DNA of 35,238 nucleotides from Bacteroidales bacterium (GTDB lineage Bacteria > Bacteroidota > Bacteroidia > Bacteroidales > UBA932): contig WRBG01000002.1 of NCBI GenBank assembly GCA_009784635.1, positions 1 to 35,238 of the forward strand, in the 5' to 3' direction. The position numbers and the translations under genes were made by a program. Of this stretch, positions 33,739 to 35,238 are shown in pieces. A model generated the notes under the pieces. That model did no database searches. It saw only the letters and a list, made by a program, of their open reading frames with translations, and had not been told where the DNA came from. Position 1 is the first letter of the stretch, and the number at the start of each line of letters is the position of its first letter.

Positions 33739-33742
33739 ATTT

Positions 33743-34579
33743 ATGCCTCATATAATCAATAAGCGTATTGATTTATCCGGGTCTGCCCTATATAGATTAT
33801 CCATTCAAGCCGATTTGAATGGATTTTCTTTTGCCGTTCTGGACGATACAACCGCAAGTTGTCGGATGTTGCATAGCTATGCCCTTCCTGCATGTTCAGA
33901 TTATGATGAACTCTATACGGAAACTGCTGTTTGGTGCAAAAAATTCTTGCCTGCCCAAGTCCCTTACGTCTACGCGCATTGCTCCTTTTGCGCCCCCTCC
34001 TTTACCTTAGTCCCCAACGAGGTATTTGTACCGGAAAAAGCGGCTCAATTTCTTCAATCCATCCATCAGATTAATGATTTGGACGAAGTATCCTTTTATA
34101 CCTTGCCGGAATTAAACGCCGTTTGCATCTACTCTATTCCAAACACCCTTACCTCTCCTATCCTAAAGGCCGTTAAAAAGACCCATTTTTATTCTGTTGC
34201 CATACCTTTGATTAGAATCGCCCTTTCCCTTCCCGGACACACACGGGCTTTGTTTTATTACCATAACGACCATCTCTATCTGGGGCTTATGAGAGAGCAG
34301 GAATTATTGCTGTGCAACGCCTATGAAGCGCCTCAAGCCAATACCGCCTTATATTTTCTGTTTCTGTCCCTCCACCAATGGCAACTGAATCCCGAATCCA
34401 TCCTGCTGTATATAGCCGGACAATGTTCCAAGTCCCTCATCCAGCTGCTCAGTCGTTATTTTCCCAAGATTATCGCACTTTCAGACGCTAAAATCATGCT
34501 TCAGTCTCAGGAATTGAATATGCGATACAGCCTTATGCTTCATCCTGTTCCCCCATGCGCATCATCGGAGGCCTCTTAA
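33743..34579 (+). CDS. DUF3822 family protein
   Basis: 278 residues, no signal or membrane segment. The N-terminal YRLSIQADLNGFSFAVLDD and the later strands (RALFYYHNDHLYLGLMREQE, ILLYIAGQCSKSLIQLLSRY) fit DUF3822, a Bacteroidota family with an actin-like ATPase (ASKHA) type of fold. The function is not established. Its 3' end overlaps rsmD by 25 bases, so the two are translationally coupled. Confidence 0.8.
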   Translation: MPHIINKRIDLSGSALYRLSIQADLNGFSFAVLDDTTASCRMLHSYALPACSDYDELYTETAVWCKKFLPAQVPYVYAHCSFCAPSFTLVPNEVFVPEKAAQFLQSIHQINDLDEVSFYTLPELNAVCIYSIPNTLTSPILKAVKKTHFYSVAIPLIRIALSLPGHTRALFYYHNDHLYLGLMREQELLLCNAYEAPQANTALYFLFLSLHQWQLNPESILLYIAGQCSKSLIQLLSRYFPKIIALSDAKIMLQSQELNMRYSLMLHPVPPCASSEAS

Positions 34580-35100
34580 AAGGGAGGGAAGTCCACGCTC
34601 CAAAACTGACGGCCCGTCCAACCACGGATTTTGCCAAAGAAGGGTTGTTTAATATACTTGCCAATCAATACGATTTTGAAAGCCTACAGGTCCTTGACCT
34701 TTTTGGAGGCAGCGGGAGCATTAGTTTTGAATTTGCTTCCCGCGGCTGTCCTCAAGTAACATGCGTGGAGATAAACCACATACATGCCTCCTTCATCAAG
34801 GAGACCGCCATGCGACTCGGATTAAAGGCCATACGGGTGGTTCGGCATAATGTTTTTGACTTTATCCCTATCTGCACCCAAAGCTACGACCTTATTTTTG
34901 CCGACCCTCCTTTTGACCTGCATCAGTTGACCGGTTTGCCCTCGATAATCCAAACGGCCTCCCTGCTTAGGCCGGGCGGTTGTTTCATCTTGGAACACTC
35001 CGGAGCTTTTGATTTTAGCCAAGAGTCGGGCTTCCGGAAGATGAGGAAATACGGCCAAATTCACTTTAGTTTCTTTTCCTTTGAACCGCCAACCGCATAA
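34555..35100 (+). CDS. rsmD: 16S rRNA (guanine(966)-N2)-methyltransferase RsmD
   Basis: 181 residues, the normal length. MRIIGGLLKGRE at the N-terminus, RPTTDFAKEGLFNIL (21-35), SAM-binding DLFGGSGSISFEFASRG (48-64) and the catalytic DPPF (117-120, FADPPFDLHQ). It methylates G966 of 16S rRNA. The start ATG lies inside the DUF3822 gene. It is the last gene of its operon; tRNA-Asp follows with its own promoter. Confidence 0.95.
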   Translation: MRIIGGLLKGREVHAPKLTARPTTDFAKEGLFNILANQYDFESLQVLDLFGGSGSISFEFASRGCPQVTCVEINHIHASFIKETAMRLGLKAIRVVRHNVFDFIPICTQSYDLIFADPPFDLHQLTGLPSIIQTASLLRPGGCFILEHSGAFDFSQESGFRKMRKYGQIHFSFFSFEPPTA

Positions 35101-35114
35101 ATTTGTCTCAAAAA

Positions 35115-35146
35115 TTTGTACGGTCAATAAAATATCCCTACATTTG
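35115..35146 (+). promoter_or_regulatory. Promoter of tRNA-Asp
   Basis: TTTG (35115-35118), 20 bases, TACATTTG (35139-35146): a full match to the Bacteroidota housekeeping promoter. The mature tRNA starts 17 bases downstream. Confidence 0.75.
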
Positions 35147-35162
35147 CATCCCCAAATAACCC

Positions 35163-35236
35163 GGTTTGGTAGTTCAGTTGGTTAGAATACGTGCCTGTCA
35201 CGCACGGGGTCGCGGGTTCGAGTCCCGTCCAGACCG
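35163..35236 (+). tRNA. tRNA-Asp (anticodon GTC)
   Basis: A full cloverleaf can be drawn. Acceptor stem GGTTTGG / CCAGACC (one T-G wobble), D-arm GTTC / GAAT, anticodon stem CGTGC / GCACG around loop CTGTCAC with GTC at 35197-35199, T-arm GCGGG / CCCGT around TTCGAGT. The discriminator base is G35236. The next two bases are CA, the last in the window, so a full CCA tail does not appear to be encoded. Confidence 0.97.
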
Positions 35237-35238
35237 CA

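Overview
The window looks like a chromosomal segment of an anaerobic, fermentative Bacteroidales-type bacterium (phylum Bacteroidota). The evidence is a TonB-dependent receptor followed by a DUF4249 lipoprotein, DUF3822, a BF3164-type beta-propeller lipoprotein and an NVEALA peptide. Several starts are preceded by the phylum's promoter pattern (TTTG, about 20 bases, TAnnTTTG). A trimeric electron-bifurcating [FeFe] hydrogenase and an acetate-type CoA-transferase suggest H2- and acid-forming fermentation. The species cannot be named from this sequence.

Layout. 1-4976 (minus): a LanC cyclase, a GG-leader lanthipeptide precursor, a TonB-dependent receptor and a DUF4249 lipoprotein cut by the window edge. 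5137-6048 (minus): a PAS/LuxR-type regulator. 6123-7439 (plus) and 7432-9636 (minus): a tail-to-tail sigma-54 response regulator and hybrid sensor kinase with an HPt domain. 9637-9929: a sigma-54 promoter followed by a probable small RNA. 9930-13736 (plus): rsfS-ftsH-cdsA-psd. 13748-16827: an A+T-rich accessory block (beta-propeller lipoprotein, NVEALA peptide, thioredoxin-like/DUF1573 lipoprotein, 490-base leader region), bounded by perfect 23-bp direct repeats that contain the 3' ends of psd and pyrF. 16828-18817 (minus): pyrF, prfA. 18899-20119 (plus): a TlpA-like lipoprotein. 20129-24245 (minus): HydB-HydA-HydC. 24370-28884 (minus): a CarboxypepD-regulatory-domain protein, a GNAT-like protein, TcdA, MazG and SAM hydrolase. 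28998-30305 (plus): CoA-transferase. 30290-32998 (minus): two FKBP lipoproteins and an NrnA-like DHH phosphoesterase. 33133-35100 (plus): a membrane-anchored protein, DUF3822 and RsmD. 35163-35236: tRNA-Asp.

The most interesting structure is regulatory. Two excellent sigma-54 promoters lie within 7 kb of a sigma-54 activator. One (9770-9784, plus) reads into a short non-coding stretch with a repeated 11-mer and a terminator-like hairpin, next to the kinase gene; this resembles in outline the LuxO/Qrr circuit of Vibrio. The other (16680-16696, minus) is a full consensus match. It fires into a (CT)19 dinucleotide tract, so its predicted start site lies inside the repeat, and it drives the 23-bp-repeat-bounded accessory block. 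A working hypothesis is that the kinase/regulator pair controls both a small RNA and a laterally acquired surface/secreted-peptide cassette. The second notable system is the compact lanthipeptide unit: a precursor and a cyclase with intact zinc ligands, but no dehydratase or transporter in view.
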